Positions 26,477 through 36,743 of a stretch of DNA of 64,000 nucleotides are shown in pieces. The notes below the pieces were generated by a model, which had not been told where the DNA came from, did not search any database, and saw nothing but the letters and a program-made list of their open reading frames with translations. Both the position numbers and the translations under genes were made by a program. This stretch comes from Carboxylicivirga longa (GTDB lineage Bacteria > Bacteroidota > Bacteroidia > Bacteroidales > Marinilabiliaceae), in NCBI RefSeq assembly GCF_050589825.1, contig NZ_JBNGOZ010000004.1, forward strand, positions 219,888 to 283,887. Direction: 5' to 3'. Each line of letters begins with the position of its first letter. The first letter of the stretch is position 1.

Positions 26477-28789
26477 TTGAGAGCGCTTATACTTCTTAGT
26501 TTATTTTTTTATTCCTTCGGGCTATGGGCACAAAATACATCCAATTGCCTTCAGGGACGGGTGGTGGCTGCCGATGATGGAGGTGCCATACCCTTTGCCC
26601 ATCTGCGGACACCGGATGGTTTGTTGGGTACGGTAAGCGATGCCAACGGAGACTTTTCGCTTTGTGGCTTTACCGAGGCTCACACACAGCTTATTGTAGG
26701 TCATACAGCCTTTGAAACCAAAACCATTACCATTAACCCAGAGTGTTCGGCCCACCTGACTGTGCACTTGTCGATAAAAATTTATGAAGCGGCTGAGGTG
26801 AAAGTCCTGGCCACCCGAAACAGCCTTGTCAAAAGCCCAACGCCCGGTAAGCTCACGCTCAAAAATGAAGACGTACTCGCTTTACCCGCCTTTATGGGCA
26901 GTCCGGATGTGCTAAGGGGATTACAGCTGCTGCCCGGCATGCAGTCGGTAAGCGAGGGCAATGGCGGCATTTACGTTAGGGGAGGATCACCCGGACAAAA
27001 TTATGTGCTCTTCGACCATATTGAACTGATGAATCCGACCCACCTGATGGGCGTTTACTCGGTTTTTAATCCTTTATTAAGCACTAAAGTTGATTTTTAC
27101 AAAGGCAATGCACCCCTGCATTTATCCGGCCGACTGGCATCTTCTATATTGGTCGAAAGTGAGTACCAAAAGCGCGATAGTAGTAACTGGGCAGGCAATG
27201 TGGGCAATGTTGTCACCAACCTTAGTTATCGCGCACAGTCCAGGGATGAAAAGTGGTTTGTAAGCACCGGACTGCGGCGCAGTTATCTGGATGTGCTGGC
27301 TGGTATGACCAGTTTGTTCGTCAGTGATGAGCAGAATTATTTCAAGCAAAACGATTATGCTTTTTATGACTGGAATGGCAAGGTAAGTTACAGCACGGCG
27401 AATAATCGTATTCAGTTAAGCTGGTACCTTGGACAGGATAATTTTAGGATGCAGGCCTATAACTCCACTATTAAATCGCAGGCTCGGTGGGGAAATAAAG
27501 GGGCTGCTTTGCACTGGTATAAGTCATTGTGTCCGGGACTTAGCATGAGCAATACCTTATCCTACTCATCATATGGCTCAGAATTTGGCGCATCATTGCC
27601 CGACGGACGGATGCGTTTTGCCAGCAACTACCGGCAGATGAGCTTAAGCAATTACTTTAGCTATGAAAAGGGAGGGCAGTTATGGCGATGGGGATTTACC
27701 CTCAAAGGCTATGACGTATCCCCTCAAGAACTGGAAGTGAGTAATTTTACCGATCATAGTGCTGCGACTCATCAATACCGCAGTGCTGCCCTACGGTGCT
27801 TTATAAGTAATCATTTTAACCTTAGTAGTAAGTGGACGGCCTCACTGGGAGCTGCGCTTAATATCTACCGTTATCCTGATGCCTTCCCAACTCAGGGTGC
27901 CATAACACATGGATCGGCTTTTCAGCTAAAGCCCAATGTGCGGGCCACTCTTAGTTATGCCCAACAGCCCAATGCAGCCTGTAAGCTCTCTTATGCCTTT
28001 AATACGCAGGATATGCACCTGGCCTCCATGGCTTCCATTCCCCTGCCTACCGATATATGGATGCCGGCCACCCGGCAACTGCCCATTGAAGAGGGGCACC
28101 AGTTTACAGCTGGCTATTTCCAGTCGCTTCCCGCTCTGAATATAGAGTGGGGTATTGAGGGTTATGCCAAGTATATGAACAATATGCTTTTGTTGAAGCT
28201 GAATTCGGAAATGACGCAGCAGCATAACTTTGAGGAGAGTTTTTATGCCGGCCGTGGATTGGCCTGGGGCAGCGAACTCTATCTGCAGCAGCGGGCAGAC
28301 AAAATGAATTTTACACTTTCCTACACTCTTGGCTGGACACGGCAGCAATTTGATGGTATCAATCAGGGACGGTGGCACGATGCCAAGTACGACCGTCGTA
28401 ATGATCTTAACCTGCAGGCATCATACCTTCTCAACCAGCGCCTTGATGTAAGCACTGTATTTGTGTATGCCACGGGTAACAAGGCCACCTTGCCAACGGG
28501 GCGATACTGGCTGATGGGTTCCATTGCCAATGATTATGCCGGAGTAAATAACTATCGTATGCCGGCTTATCACCGCATGGATGTGTCCATGAATTACAAG
28601 TTGAGGTCAAAGTTCTTTCATGAATCGGTTTTGAGTCTGTCAGTCATTAATATATACGGTCGCAGCAATCCTTATTATATCTATTTCAGAGTTGAAGAGG
28701 GGCAGGATGATTATGAGCTGAGCATAACTGCCCGGCAGGTATCTTTATTTCCCATTATGCCGGCTATCAGTTGGCGCTTTAAATTTTAG
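26477..28789 (+). CDS. TonB-dependent receptor with carboxypeptidase-regulatory-like N-terminal domain
   Basis: A 770-residue outer-membrane receptor. The signal peptide is MRALILLSLFFYSFGLWAQ. A CarboxypepD_reg-like domain (GRVVAADDGGAIPFAHLRT, about 26-110) is followed by the plug (PAFMGSPDVLRGLQLLPGMQ, GNGGIYVRGGSPGQNYVLFD) and a long barrel. The only in-frame start that keeps the signal peptide is TTG. It is followed after 4 bp by a DUF4249 lipoprotein, a standard partner of this receptor subgroup. The cargo is unknown. Confidence 0.9.
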   Translation: MRALILLSLFFYSFGLWAQNTSNCLQGRVVAADDGGAIPFAHLRTPDGLLGTVSDANGDFSLCGFTEAHTQLIVGHTAFETKTITINPECSAHLTVHLSIKIYEAAEVKVLATRNSLVKSPTPGKLTLKNEDVLALPAFMGSPDVLRGLQLLPGMQSVSEGNGGIYVRGGSPGQNYVLFDHIELMNPTHLMGVYSVFNPLLSTKVDFYKGNAPLHLSGRLASSILVESEYQKRDSSNWAGNVGNVVTNLSYRAQSRDEKWFVSTGLRRSYLDVLAGMTSLFVSDEQNYFKQNDYAFYDWNGKVSYSTANNRIQLSWYLGQDNFRMQAYNSTIKSQARWGNKGAALHWYKSLCPGLSMSNTLSYSSYGSEFGASLPDGRMRFASNYRQMSLSNYFSYEKGGQLWRWGFTLKGYDVSPQELEVSNFTDHSAATHQYRSAALRCFISNHFNLSSKWTASLGAALNIYRYPDAFPTQGAITHGSAFQLKPNVRATLSYAQQPNAACKLSYAFNTQDMHLASMASIPLPTDIWMPATRQLPIEEGHQFTAGYFQSLPALNIEWGIEGYAKYMNNMLLLKLNSEMTQQHNFEESFYAGRGLAWGSELYLQQRADKMNFTLSYTLGWTRQQFDGINQGRWHDAKYDRRNDLNLQASYLLNQRLDVSTVFVYATGNKATLPTGRYWLMGSIANDYAGVNNYRMPAYHRMDVSMNYKLRSKFFHESVLSLSVINIYGRSNPYYIYFRVEEGQDDYELSITARQVSLFPIMPAISWRFKF

Positions 28790-28793
28790 TGAT

Positions 28794-29657
28794 ATGCGCA
28801 TTTTATTACTGTTTTTTTTAATTTTCAGTGTCTCATGCAGCAAAGATATAGTGCTGGAGCCCATGCCTTACGAAACCAAACTTGTGGTAGATGGGTGGAT
28901 TGAAAATGGTGAGTTGGCGCAGGTGTTGCTGACCATGAGTTCGCCTTTTATGACCGAGTATGATTCGGCATCCATACGCAATACCTTTGTGAATTATGCC
29001 CGTGTCAGCATCCGCAACAGTATAGGGGAAAGTGAGGTGCTGACATTAAGCCATTGCGCTGATTTTTTTCCGCCTTTTGTGTATAAAACCATTAAGATGA
29101 AGGGCCAAGTGGGAGAGACCTACACGCTTAAAGTAGAGGCTCGTGGTAAAGTGCTTACAGGGGTCACAACCATCCCTGCCCTGCCGCTTGTTGATGAGGT
29201 GTTTATGCAGTCTGTGTCCGATACCAGTCAAATCTTATATGCAATTATTAGGGATGATGCCTTAAGTAAGAACTACTACTATTCGCAGATATATACAAGG
29301 CATTACGACACGCGTTTTCATCCCTCGGGAAATCCCTTGCTCAACGACCACCTTTTTAATGGGAAAGAGCATTTGCTAATGGTCAAAAGAAGTGAACAGG
29401 CCGACCCGCTCAATATTCATCATATGGATACTGACCGTAATATTTTGCCCGATGAGTTTGCCATATCGGATACGGTTGTGCTTAAAATTTCGCAGATTGA
29501 TGCTGAAACTTACCGGGTACTCAACGGTATTTACATTGATCATTTGAGTCAGGGCAGTCCTTTTACCTTTGTTGATCAGCAAACGCCTACCAATATTCAA
29601 GGTGGAATTGGTCGCTGGACAGGTTTAGCCACCCAACGCTTTCTGGTACATCAATAG
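28794..29657 (+). CDS. DUF4249-family lipoprotein
   Basis: A 287-residue lipoprotein (MRILLLFFLIFSVSC, Cys15). It has the family opening KDIVLEPMPYETKLVVDGWIENGELAQVLLT and the G-x-x-Y-x-L-x-V segment (VGETYTLKVEARGKVLTGVTTIP). DUF4249 proteins accompany TonB receptors and probably form the receptor's surface or periplasmic partner. It starts 4 bp after the receptor gene, so the two are one unit. Confidence 0.88.
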   Translation: MRILLLFFLIFSVSCSKDIVLEPMPYETKLVVDGWIENGELAQVLLTMSSPFMTEYDSASIRNTFVNYARVSIRNSIGESEVLTLSHCADFFPPFVYKTIKMKGQVGETYTLKVEARGKVLTGVTTIPALPLVDEVFMQSVSDTSQILYAIIRDDALSKNYYYSQIYTRHYDTRFHPSGNPLLNDHLFNGKEHLLMVKRSEQADPLNIHHMDTDRNILPDEFAISDTVVLKISQIDAETYRVLNGIYIDHLSQGSPFTFVDQQTPTNIQGGIGRWTGLATQRFLVHQ

Positions 29658-29694
29658 CGTGTTGGGCTGATTACCTGCTTACTCAAAAACAAAG

Positions 29695-29722
29695 GCGGCT
29701 GCCCCATATCTGAGACAGCCGC
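29695..29722. terminator. Weak hairpin between DUF4249 and DUF4293 genes
   Basis: GCGGCTG pairs with CAGCCGC across a 14-nt loop between convergent genes. A run of T begins only about 18 bp later on the plus strand. Confidence 0.35.
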
Positions 29723-29745
29723 ACACTTATGAATGGTCTTTTTTT

Positions 29746-30201
29746 CTACCGAATGCGATCCATGGATTTGAGCAAAGCAATATCCTTTGCGATGGCACGT
29801 AAGGCCATAAAAGTGAGAATTAATGCCACCAGCGGAAAGGCTGTAGTAAGTTTGTAGCTCATTACCCCGCTTACTTCATCGATTAACTGCGTGCCCAGGT
29901 AGTATATCATCCCCGTTGAGCCAAGCAGCAAGGCCATATTTATGCCGCACAAACGTATTTGTAATACCCGGTTTTTGTACATGAGGATAGTGAGGAAAGA
30001 AATGATGGTGGCCACCGTGAGCAGAATCGCCAGTGCCAGTGTAGGTACCAGCATCTCGCCCCCGCTATTTTCCAGTCCACGATAAATAAAATTATAGATT
30101 TCCTTAGCCTCGGTTTCGATATGTGCAAAGGGCAAAAAGAACAGACTCGCCATCAGCAGTCCGCTTAATAAAAGATAAATCGTTTGAATACGTTGTATCA
30201 T
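29746..30201 (-). CDS. DUF4293-family membrane protein
   Basis: A 151-residue inner-membrane protein with four predicted helices. The opening MIQRIQTIYLLLSGLLMASLFFLPF and the C-terminal ALRAIAKDIALLKSMDRIR are typical of DUF4293, a small membrane family found in Bacteroidota. Function unknown. It is a single gene. Confidence 0.85.
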   Translation of the reverse strand: MIQRIQTIYLLLSGLLMASLFFLPFAHIETEAKEIYNFIYRGLENSGGEMLVPTLALAILLTVATIISFLTILMYKNRVLQIRLCGINMALLLGSTGMIYYLGTQLIDEVSGVMSYKLTTAFPLVALILTFMALRAIAKDIALLKSMDRIR

Positions 30202-30602
30202 GATGCTTTGTTTTGGTTCGTTTTTCGAAATGCGAATTTACATATTTCTGTGCACATACGCCCACTGAAATACACGATTCAGGATAAAGACATCTAAACC
30301 TTATTAGATCTCTCTATCTGCTGCTAGCTCTCCTAAAGTTCATGTGACCAAGAAGCTGGGGTCCTCTCCGCCGTATAAAGGAGGAGTGCAAGATAGAGGA
30401 GAAGCGGATGGTGTTGTTTAACTCTCTGCCGTACTTCGTTTATCTACTGTGGTAATGCTGCATATATATTTTAAAAGGGAGTGTTTCGTAACAAAATCTT
30501 TCTTTCATTTGTTAATAACTTTTCCTTTGGGTGGGCTAAAAACAGGCGCTATCGAATGTTTTAAATCAAAAAATGGTTAATTTAACACAAAATTTAATTT
30601 TT
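30202..30602. other. Intergenic stretch, nothing recognised
   Basis: About 400 bp upstream of the nucleoside phosphorylase operon. It contains purine/pyrimidine-skewed segments around 30350-30410 but no tRNA-like fold, riboswitch core or consensus promoter that I could support. Confidence 0.4.
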
Positions 30603-31478
30603 ATGAGAAAAATTGAAGCATCTGAATTAATTATAAACCCGGACGGCAGCATTTTTCACTTGCACCTAAAGCCGGGTGAAATTGCAGACAACATTATATT
30701 GGTAGGCGACCCCGGACGCGTGGAACTGGTTAGTTCATTTTTTGATACCATAGAGTTAAAGAAAGCCAACCGTGAGTTTGTAACCTGCACGGGTGCGCTC
30801 AATGGCAAACGGATAACGGTTGTAGCCACTGGTATTGGAACCGATAATATCGACATTGTGGTAAATGAATTGGATGCGCTGGTTAATGTTGACTTTGATA
30901 CTCGTACTGTAAAGAAAGAGCATACTCAATTGAATTTTGTACGCATTGGTACTTCCGGTGCATTGCAAAAGGACATTCCCGTTGAGTCGTGGCTGTTAAG
31001 TGAAAAATCTATTGGTTTCGATGGACTCCTTAACTTCTACGCCCGTCGTAACGAGGTAGCTGATTTGGATTTTGAAAAAGCCTTTGTTAAGGCGCTAGAC
31101 TGGAATCCCTTACTCACGGCTCCTTATGTGATGGAAGCAGCTCCTGCTTTACTCCATAGGCTGGATGGCGGTAAGGTAGTGCGTGGTGTCACCATTTCGG
31201 CACCCGGTTTTTATGGCCCTCAGGGGCGTGAGTTACGGCTCGATCTGGCGGATAAGCACATTAACCAAAAAATATCGGATTTCCGTTATCAGGATTACCG
31301 TGTTACCAACTACGAGATGGAATGCTCAGCCATATACGGCCTCTCTGCTCTGTTAGGACACAATGCGGCCACCGTGTGTGTCATTATTGCCAACCGACTG
31401 GCAGGTGAGGCCAGTGTGGATTATAAACCGGGCATGAAAGAGCTGATTCAGCACGTATTAAAAGGATTGACCAAGTAA
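30603..31478 (+). CDS. Nucleoside phosphorylase (uridine phosphorylase-like)
   Basis: A 291-residue cytoplasmic enzyme of the NP-I family that splits nucleosides with phosphate. Motifs are ILVGDPGRVELV near residue 35, ATGIGTDNIDIV (phosphate and ribose site), FVRIGTSGALQ, and EMECSAIYGLSALLG (the ribose-binding Met-Glu). The ATG at 30603 is preferred to one 30 bp upstream because MRKIEASELIINPDG starts cleanly. It opens a three-gene unit with a transglutaminase-like protein and pepD. Confidence 0.88.
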   Translation: MRKIEASELIINPDGSIFHLHLKPGEIADNIILVGDPGRVELVSSFFDTIELKKANREFVTCTGALNGKRITVVATGIGTDNIDIVVNELDALVNVDFDTRTVKKEHTQLNFVRIGTSGALQKDIPVESWLLSEKSIGFDGLLNFYARRNEVADLDFEKAFVKALDWNPLLTAPYVMEAAPALLHRLDGGKVVRGVTISAPGFYGPQGRELRLDLADKHINQKISDFRYQDYRVTNYEMECSAIYGLSALLGHNAATVCVIIANRLAGEASVDYKPGMKELIQHVLKGLTK

Positions 31479-31487
31479 TGAGGAAAT

Positions 31488-32378
31488 ATGGATAGAGAAC
31501 GGATAAAGGCCTTGATCAGTTTGCTTGACGATCCCAATGATGAGGTGTATGCTTCGGTAGAGGACGCCTTGCTAAAATCGCCGGTGGAGATTATACCGGA
31601 GCTTGAAAAGGCCTGGGAAGGCTCCTTGGACGATGTGTTTCAGCAGCGTATTGAGAATATCATCCACTCTATCCAACTTAAAGATGTTTTTACCGGTCTT
31701 ATGCAATGGCTGAAATCGCCCACGCACGATTTGTTGTATGGTTCCTTCCTGGTTTGTAAATACCAGTACCCCGAAGTAAGCCTGGTGCAATTAAAAGAAC
31801 AGCTGTCCGAGCTGCGCAAGGATATATGGCTGGAAATGAACGAACATTTAACCGCCCTTGAGAAAGTGAGGGTTGTCAACCATGTGCTGTTTCATAACCA
31901 TAAGTTCTCGCGTAATACTAGTAAGTATCTTGCACCTGAGAATAACTATATTAACGAGGTGCTTGCTAGTCAAAAGGGCAATCCTCTATCGGTTTCAATC
32001 ATTTATTCCATCTTATGCCGCGAGCTGGGCATGCCGGTATTTGGGGTTAATCTTCCCAAGAATTTTGTTTTGGCCTATCTCGATGAAGCCGCTGTGGATA
32101 GGGGTGAAGTACCCAAGGACCGATCTGCAGTGCTGTTCTATATTAATCCTATTAATAAGGGTGCTGTGCTGGGGCGTAAGGAAATTGAATATTTTATAAA
32201 GCAGCAAAAACTTCAGCCCAAAGAAGAATATTTTTTACCTTGCAATAATATAACAATTATTAGGCGTATGCTTAATAACCTGAGTGTGGCTTATGATAGC
32301 CATGGTGAAGAAACCAAAAAGCAGGAGATCCAAAAATTATTGGCTTTGTTTAGTGATTATGAACAGGGTTTATTGTAG
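31488..32378 (+). CDS. SirB1/transglutaminase-like protein
   Basis: A 296-residue soluble protein. The N-terminal 100 residues are helical (LLDDPNDEVYASVEDALLKS, HEAT-like). The centre has the SirB1 pattern NYINEVLASQKGNPLSVSIIYSILCRELGMPVFGVNLPKNFVLAY, related to the transglutaminase-like core, where the cysteine is in SILCREL and no full Cys-His-Asp triad is obvious. Function unknown. It lies 9 bp after the phosphorylase and 24 bp before pepD, so probably one transcript. Confidence 0.82.
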   Translation: MDRERIKALISLLDDPNDEVYASVEDALLKSPVEIIPELEKAWEGSLDDVFQQRIENIIHSIQLKDVFTGLMQWLKSPTHDLLYGSFLVCKYQYPEVSLVQLKEQLSELRKDIWLEMNEHLTALEKVRVVNHVLFHNHKFSRNTSKYLAPENNYINEVLASQKGNPLSVSIIYSILCRELGMPVFGVNLPKNFVLAYLDEAAVDRGEVPKDRSAVLFYINPINKGAVLGRKEIEYFIKQQKLQPKEEYFLPCNNITIIRRMLNNLSVAYDSHGEETKKQEIQKLLALFSDYEQGLL

Positions 32379-32401
32379 TATTTTAAAGTATTGAATAGAT
32401 A

Positions 32402-33859
32402 ATGAGCAATTTATCAGGCTTACAGCCGCAGGCGCTTTGGTCTCAGTTCGAGGCCATTTGTACAGTGCCCCGTCCCTCAAAAAAAGAAGAGAAGATAATC
32501 GCCTTTCTGCTTCAATTTGCCGAAGAACATGGCCTGGAAGCGCAAAAAGATCACATTGGTAATGTATTGATATCCAAAGCAGCTACTCCCGGTAAGGAAA
32601 AGGTTAAGCCTGTTGTTTTGCAGTCGCATATCGATATGGTATGTGAGAAAAACAGCGATAAGAAACATGACTTTGATAAGGATCCCATCACGCCCATTAT
32701 CGATGGCGAATGGGTAAAAGCTGATGGAACTACGCTGGGAGCTGATGATGGCATTGGTGTGGCTGCTCAATTGGCTTTATTGGCTGCCAATGATATTGCC
32801 CACGGGCCCATTGAGTGTCTTTTTACGGTGGATGAAGAAACGGGACTAACGGGTGCCTTTGAGCTTAAAGAGGGCTTTTTTAAGTCGCGCATCCTGCTCA
32901 ACCTGGATTCGGAAGACGATGGTGAGCTTTTTATCGGTTGTGCTGGCGGTATCGATACTTTGGCAAAGTTTCCCTTTGCTAAAGAGGCTCCGGCGGCTTC
33001 TTCTTTCGCTTTCAAGGTAAGCGTATCGGGTCTAAAAGGAGGACATTCAGGAGATGATATTCACAAAGGGCTGGGCAATGCCAACAAAATCATTAACCGC
33101 TTCCTGTGGGATGCAAGCCGTCGTTACGATCTGCGCCTGGCAGCCTTTGATGGTGGAAATCTGCGCAATGCCATAGCGCGGGAAGCCTTCGCTATTGCCG
33201 TGGTTCCATCTGCTTATAAAGAGCAGGTGCGGGTGGCCTTTAATATGCTTTTTCATGATGTGCAGATGGAGCTGAAAGTCACAGAGCCGGCACTGCGCAT
33301 GAAGCTGGAGTCGGTGGATGCTCCGTCTTACGTGATGGATGCTGAGGCGCAAAAAGGTCTGCTCAATGCCCTGTATGCTTGCCCCCATGGCGTGATGGAG
33401 ATGAGTCGTGACATTGATGGACTGGTAGAGACCTCTACCAATCTGGCCGCTGTTAAGATGATGGATGATCATGTTATGGTGACCACCAGTCAGCGCAGCT
33501 CGGTGGAGAGTGCGCGTGAAGATTTGGCCAATATGATGATGGCACTCTTTACGCTGGCGGGTGCCGAGGTGAAGCATAGTGATGGATATCCGGGATGGGC
33601 ACCCAATACGCAGTCAGAGATATTACAGATAACGCGTGATTCTTATAAGCGCTTATTCAATACCGACCCAGTTGTGCGGGCCATCCATGCGGGTCTTGAG
33701 TGTGGACTTTTCCTGGAGAAATATCCTGATATGGACATGATTTCCTTTGGCCCTACCATTAAAGGAGCGCATTCGCCCGATGAACGTATCAATATTGAAA
33801 CGGTGGATAAATTCTGGAAGCACTTGCTTGATGTGCTGGATAATATACCCGAAGAATAG
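32402..33859 (+). CDS. pepD: Aminoacyl-histidine dipeptidase PepD (peptidase M20C)
   Basis: A 485-residue cytosolic zinc dipeptidase that cleaves Xaa-His and other dipeptides. Metal and catalytic motifs are VVLQSHIDMVCEK, GADDGIGVAAQLALL, FTVDEETGLTGAFEL and NLDSEDDGELFIGCAGG. The lid domain has GGHSGDDIHKGLGNANKI. The C-terminal GLECGLF...ISFGPTIKGAHSPDERI supplies the last histidine ligand. Length and motifs fit the family fully. Confidence 0.95.
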   Translation: MSNLSGLQPQALWSQFEAICTVPRPSKKEEKIIAFLLQFAEEHGLEAQKDHIGNVLISKAATPGKEKVKPVVLQSHIDMVCEKNSDKKHDFDKDPITPIIDGEWVKADGTTLGADDGIGVAAQLALLAANDIAHGPIECLFTVDEETGLTGAFELKEGFFKSRILLNLDSEDDGELFIGCAGGIDTLAKFPFAKEAPAASSFAFKVSVSGLKGGHSGDDIHKGLGNANKIINRFLWDASRRYDLRLAAFDGGNLRNAIAREAFAIAVVPSAYKEQVRVAFNMLFHDVQMELKVTEPALRMKLESVDAPSYVMDAEAQKGLLNALYACPHGVMEMSRDIDGLVETSTNLAAVKMMDDHVMVTTSQRSSVESAREDLANMMMALFTLAGAEVKHSDGYPGWAPNTQSEILQITRDSYKRLFNTDPVVRAIHAGLECGLFLEKYPDMDMISFGPTIKGAHSPDERINIETVDKFWKHLLDVLDNIPEE

Positions 33860-33869
33860 GACTGCTTTA

Positions 33870-33914
33870 CTCATTGGATGACGATTTGCACTACTCCAAT
33901 TGTCATCCGATGAG
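33870..33914. terminator. Hairpin between pepD and the FeoB-associated gene
   Basis: CTCATTGGATGAC pairs with GTCATCCGATGAG (13 bp, one G.T) across about 19 nt. It lies between convergent genes; the following sequence is only weakly T-rich. Confidence 0.5.
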
Positions 33915-33917
33915 TTG

Positions 33918-34130
33918 CTATTTATCAAGCAGAGTTGGGTATTTGCCCGCTTTTACGGCATTAAACAAATCTGATTTGGCCGAGCAGGCACAGGTGCCCG
34001 ATGCGCAGGGTGATTGACCCCTTCCGGGTTTCACCAGGCGAAAAAAGAAACGAATCACATGATAGACGGCCCAGGCCACCACGCTGTATGTCAGTATATC
34101 CTGTATCATAATTTCAATCTGAATCTGCAT
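33918..34130 (-). CDS. FeoB-associated Cys-rich membrane protein
   Basis: A 70-residue protein with one N-terminal membrane helix (DILTYSVVAWAVYHVIRFFF) and a cysteine-rich segment (PCASGTCACSAKSDLF), which matches the small family found next to feoB. It lies 73 bp downstream of feoAB on the same strand. It probably binds iron or assists ferrous-iron transport at the inner membrane; the exact role is not settled. Confidence 0.85.
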   Translation of the reverse strand: MQIQIEIMIQDILTYSVVAWAVYHVIRFFFRLVKPGRGQSPCASGTCACSAKSDLFNAVKAGKYPTLLDK

Positions 34131-34203
34131 TAGCAGTAATAGCGCGAAGGTTATTCATACCTTGCCAACAATTTGCTGTCACTACTATCTCTAATTCTAC
34201 TCG

Positions 34204-36705
34204 TTACATACCTAACAATACACTGCCAACCTGGTTCACTGCAAAGGCCAGCACCCAGGCCAGCCCGGTTGTGTAGAAGATGGTAAACAGTGCCCATTTC
34301 CACGAACCGGCTTCTTTGCGTATGGCTGCAATTACCGCCACACAGGGAAAGTAGATCAGGATAAAGAGCATAAAGCCAAAGGCCGTTACCTTGTTAAATA
34401 CGGGTCGCCCATCAGCATATTTCTCATTGCGTATTCTTGAAATCAGAGCCTGTGAGTCCTCGGCTTCATCTTCCGAGTGATAAATCACAGCCATAGTGCT
34501 GATCACAATCTCTTTGGCCGCGATGCCTGTTATCAGGCTGACACCCATCTTCCAGTCGAAGCCCAAGGGAGCTATCACGGGCTCAATGGATTTACCCAGG
34601 CGCCCGATATAGGTATTGCTTTGGTGCTCACCTCTCATAAGTAAAGTGATAGAGTCGGTTTTATGCAGCAGACCCTGTTCCAGTTCTTGCCTGCTTTTGC
34701 CAACTGCTTTATCGATCAGGGGAGAATAATCGGCATGCAGCTGTTCTATCTGTGCATCAAAATCCTGACTATAATCCACTTCCTGGGGGAAATAACTTAA
34801 GAACCAGATAATGATGGAGGCAACCAATATAATACCCCCCATTTTCTTCAGGTATTCGGCTCCCTTATGCCACATGTGGCGTATGGTATTTTTTAATGTA
34901 GGCAGGCGATAAGGGGGCAGCTCCATCACAAAGGGTACCTCGTCGTGCTTAAAGAGCAGCCGCTTAAAGAGGCGGGCAATTAATACTGCCAGTAGTATAC
35001 CGATGCCATAGATCAGGAACAACATGGTACCGGCTTGTTCGGGAAAGATGGCGCCAATAATCAGGATGTACACCGGCAAGCGGGCACTGCACGACATAAA
35101 AGGATTGATGAGCATTGTCAGCAGTCGGTTATTTCTGTTTTCGATGGTACGTGTAGCCATCACCGCGGGTACGTTACAGCCAAAGCCCATCACCAGCGGG
35201 ATAAAGGATTTGCCATGCAATCCCATCTTGTGCATTAGCTTATCCATAATAAAGGCGGCTCGTGCCATATAGCCCGTATCCTCCATAAATGATATAAAGA
35301 AAAACAGGATGAGGATATTGGGTAGGAAGACGATAACACCACCCACACCGCCAATAACACCATCCACCAGCAGGTGTTTGAAGGAGCCATCGGGCATAAT
35401 GTTGCTTACGAAATCGGCAAGAAAGCCAACGCCAGCTTCAATCCAGTTCATCGGATACTCGCCCAATGTAAACGTGGCCTGAAACATGAACCACATAAAA
35501 AATATAAAAATGGGAAAACCAAAAAGGCGGTGTGTGATGATGGCATCAATGCTGTCGGTTCGTCGGCGTCGTGTGCGTGGGTTTTCCTTAAATGTCTCTT
35601 TTAAGGCGCCGGCCACAAAGCCATATCGCGCATCGGTAAATAATGATTCAGAGTCTTCCAGGCACTGTTTTTCAATTTTAGTTGTCAAGTCTTCGGCCAC
35701 TTCAATCACCGGAGCAAATAGTTCGCTGTGCGCGTTCATGTGCTCATATAGCTGCTTGTCTTTCTCCAGTATTTTAATGGCCAGGTACCGCGGTGATATG
35801 CGATTGGCAATGTTTCCAATCTGAGCAAAGCGCTTATCCAGGGTGGCAATGGCCGACTCCAGGGGTTCGCCGTAGTTCACATGAATATGGCGGACAATGG
35901 GGTCGCGGTCTTCATACACATCAATTAGCTTGTCAAAAAGCTGCGTAATACCTTTGCCACGTGAGCTAACGGTAGGAATAAAGGGAATGCCCAGCATGCC
36001 GCCCAGCTGCTCATGGTCAAGGCGGTCGCCCCGTCGGGCCAGCTCATCGTACATATTAAGCGCCACTACTACTTTTATATCCAGGTCAATGAGTTGAGTG
36101 GTTAGGTACAGGTTGCGTTCCAGATTAGAAGCATCCAGCACGTTCACTACTATATCAGGTGATTCCTTAGTGATGTATTCGCGCACATAGGTCTCTTCGG
36201 GTGAGTAGGCCGACATGCTGTAGGTGCCCGGCAGATCAATAATATTAAAGGTATAGCCCTTGTGGCTAAAACTAGCAGCCTTGGAGTCTACCGTAACCCC
36301 GCTGTAATTGCCCACATGCTCACGGGCTCCACTGGCGTAGTTAAAAAGGGTGGTTTTGCCGCAATTGGGATTACCCACCAGTACAATATTAATGCTGCGG
36401 TGTTTCTTGTTGGCCGTTTGCTTCAGAATATCTTCAGAGATGGTACCTTGGTAATTACCGGGTGCTATGTTCTTGGCCTCTTCAATTGTTACTACTTCAA
36501 TTAAGCGAGCCTCACTGCGACGAAGCGACACAGTATAATCCATTATTTTGTACTCAATGGGATCCTTCAGCGGTGCATTTTTAACAACGGTCACTTTCTT
36601 ACCTTTAATAAAACCCATCTCAGTAATGCGCTTGCGAAAAGCACCGTGTCCCTTCACCTTTACAATTACACCTTCATCCCCGTTGCTTAATTCTGATAAA
36701 TTCAT
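34204..36705 (-). CDS. feoB: Ferrous iron transporter, FeoA-FeoB fusion
   Basis: An 833-residue protein that joins FeoA (residues 1-72, an SH3-like domain: LSNGDEGVIVKVKGHGAFRKRI) to FeoB. The G-domain has the G1 motif GNPNCGKTT (111-119), the switch GVTVDS, G3 DLPGTYSM and G4 NMYD. The membrane part has the two Gate repeats (for example GCNVPAVMATRTIENRNNR and ITGIAAKEIVISTMAVIY). It imports Fe2+ across the inner membrane. The fusion is common in Bacteroidota. The FeoB-associated gene follows. Confidence 0.96.
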   Translation of the reverse strand: MNLSELSNGDEGVIVKVKGHGAFRKRITEMGFIKGKKVTVVKNAPLKDPIEYKIMDYTVSLRRSEARLIEVVTIEEAKNIAPGNYQGTISEDILKQTANKKHRSINIVLVGNPNCGKTTLFNYASGAREHVGNYSGVTVDSKAASFSHKGYTFNIIDLPGTYSMSAYSPEETYVREYITKESPDIVVNVLDASNLERNLYLTTQLIDLDIKVVVALNMYDELARRGDRLDHEQLGGMLGIPFIPTVSSRGKGITQLFDKLIDVYEDRDPIVRHIHVNYGEPLESAIATLDKRFAQIGNIANRISPRYLAIKILEKDKQLYEHMNAHSELFAPVIEVAEDLTTKIEKQCLEDSESLFTDARYGFVAGALKETFKENPRTRRRRTDSIDAIITHRLFGFPIFIFFMWFMFQATFTLGEYPMNWIEAGVGFLADFVSNIMPDGSFKHLLVDGVIGGVGGVIVFLPNILILFFFISFMEDTGYMARAAFIMDKLMHKMGLHGKSFIPLVMGFGCNVPAVMATRTIENRNNRLLTMLINPFMSCSARLPVYILIIGAIFPEQAGTMLFLIYGIGILLAVLIARLFKRLLFKHDEVPFVMELPPYRLPTLKNTIRHMWHKGAEYLKKMGGIILVASIIIWFLSYFPQEVDYSQDFDAQIEQLHADYSPLIDKAVGKSRQELEQGLLHKTDSITLLMRGEHQSNTYIGRLGKSIEPVIAPLGFDWKMGVSLITGIAAKEIVISTMAVIYHSEDEAEDSQALISRIRNEKYADGRPVFNKVTAFGFMLFILIYFPCVAVIAAIRKEAGSWKWALFTIFYTTGLAWVLAFAVNQVGSVLLGM

Positions 36706-36743
36706 GAAACGCTCGAATTGATTGATCCCAATTTTTAAATATG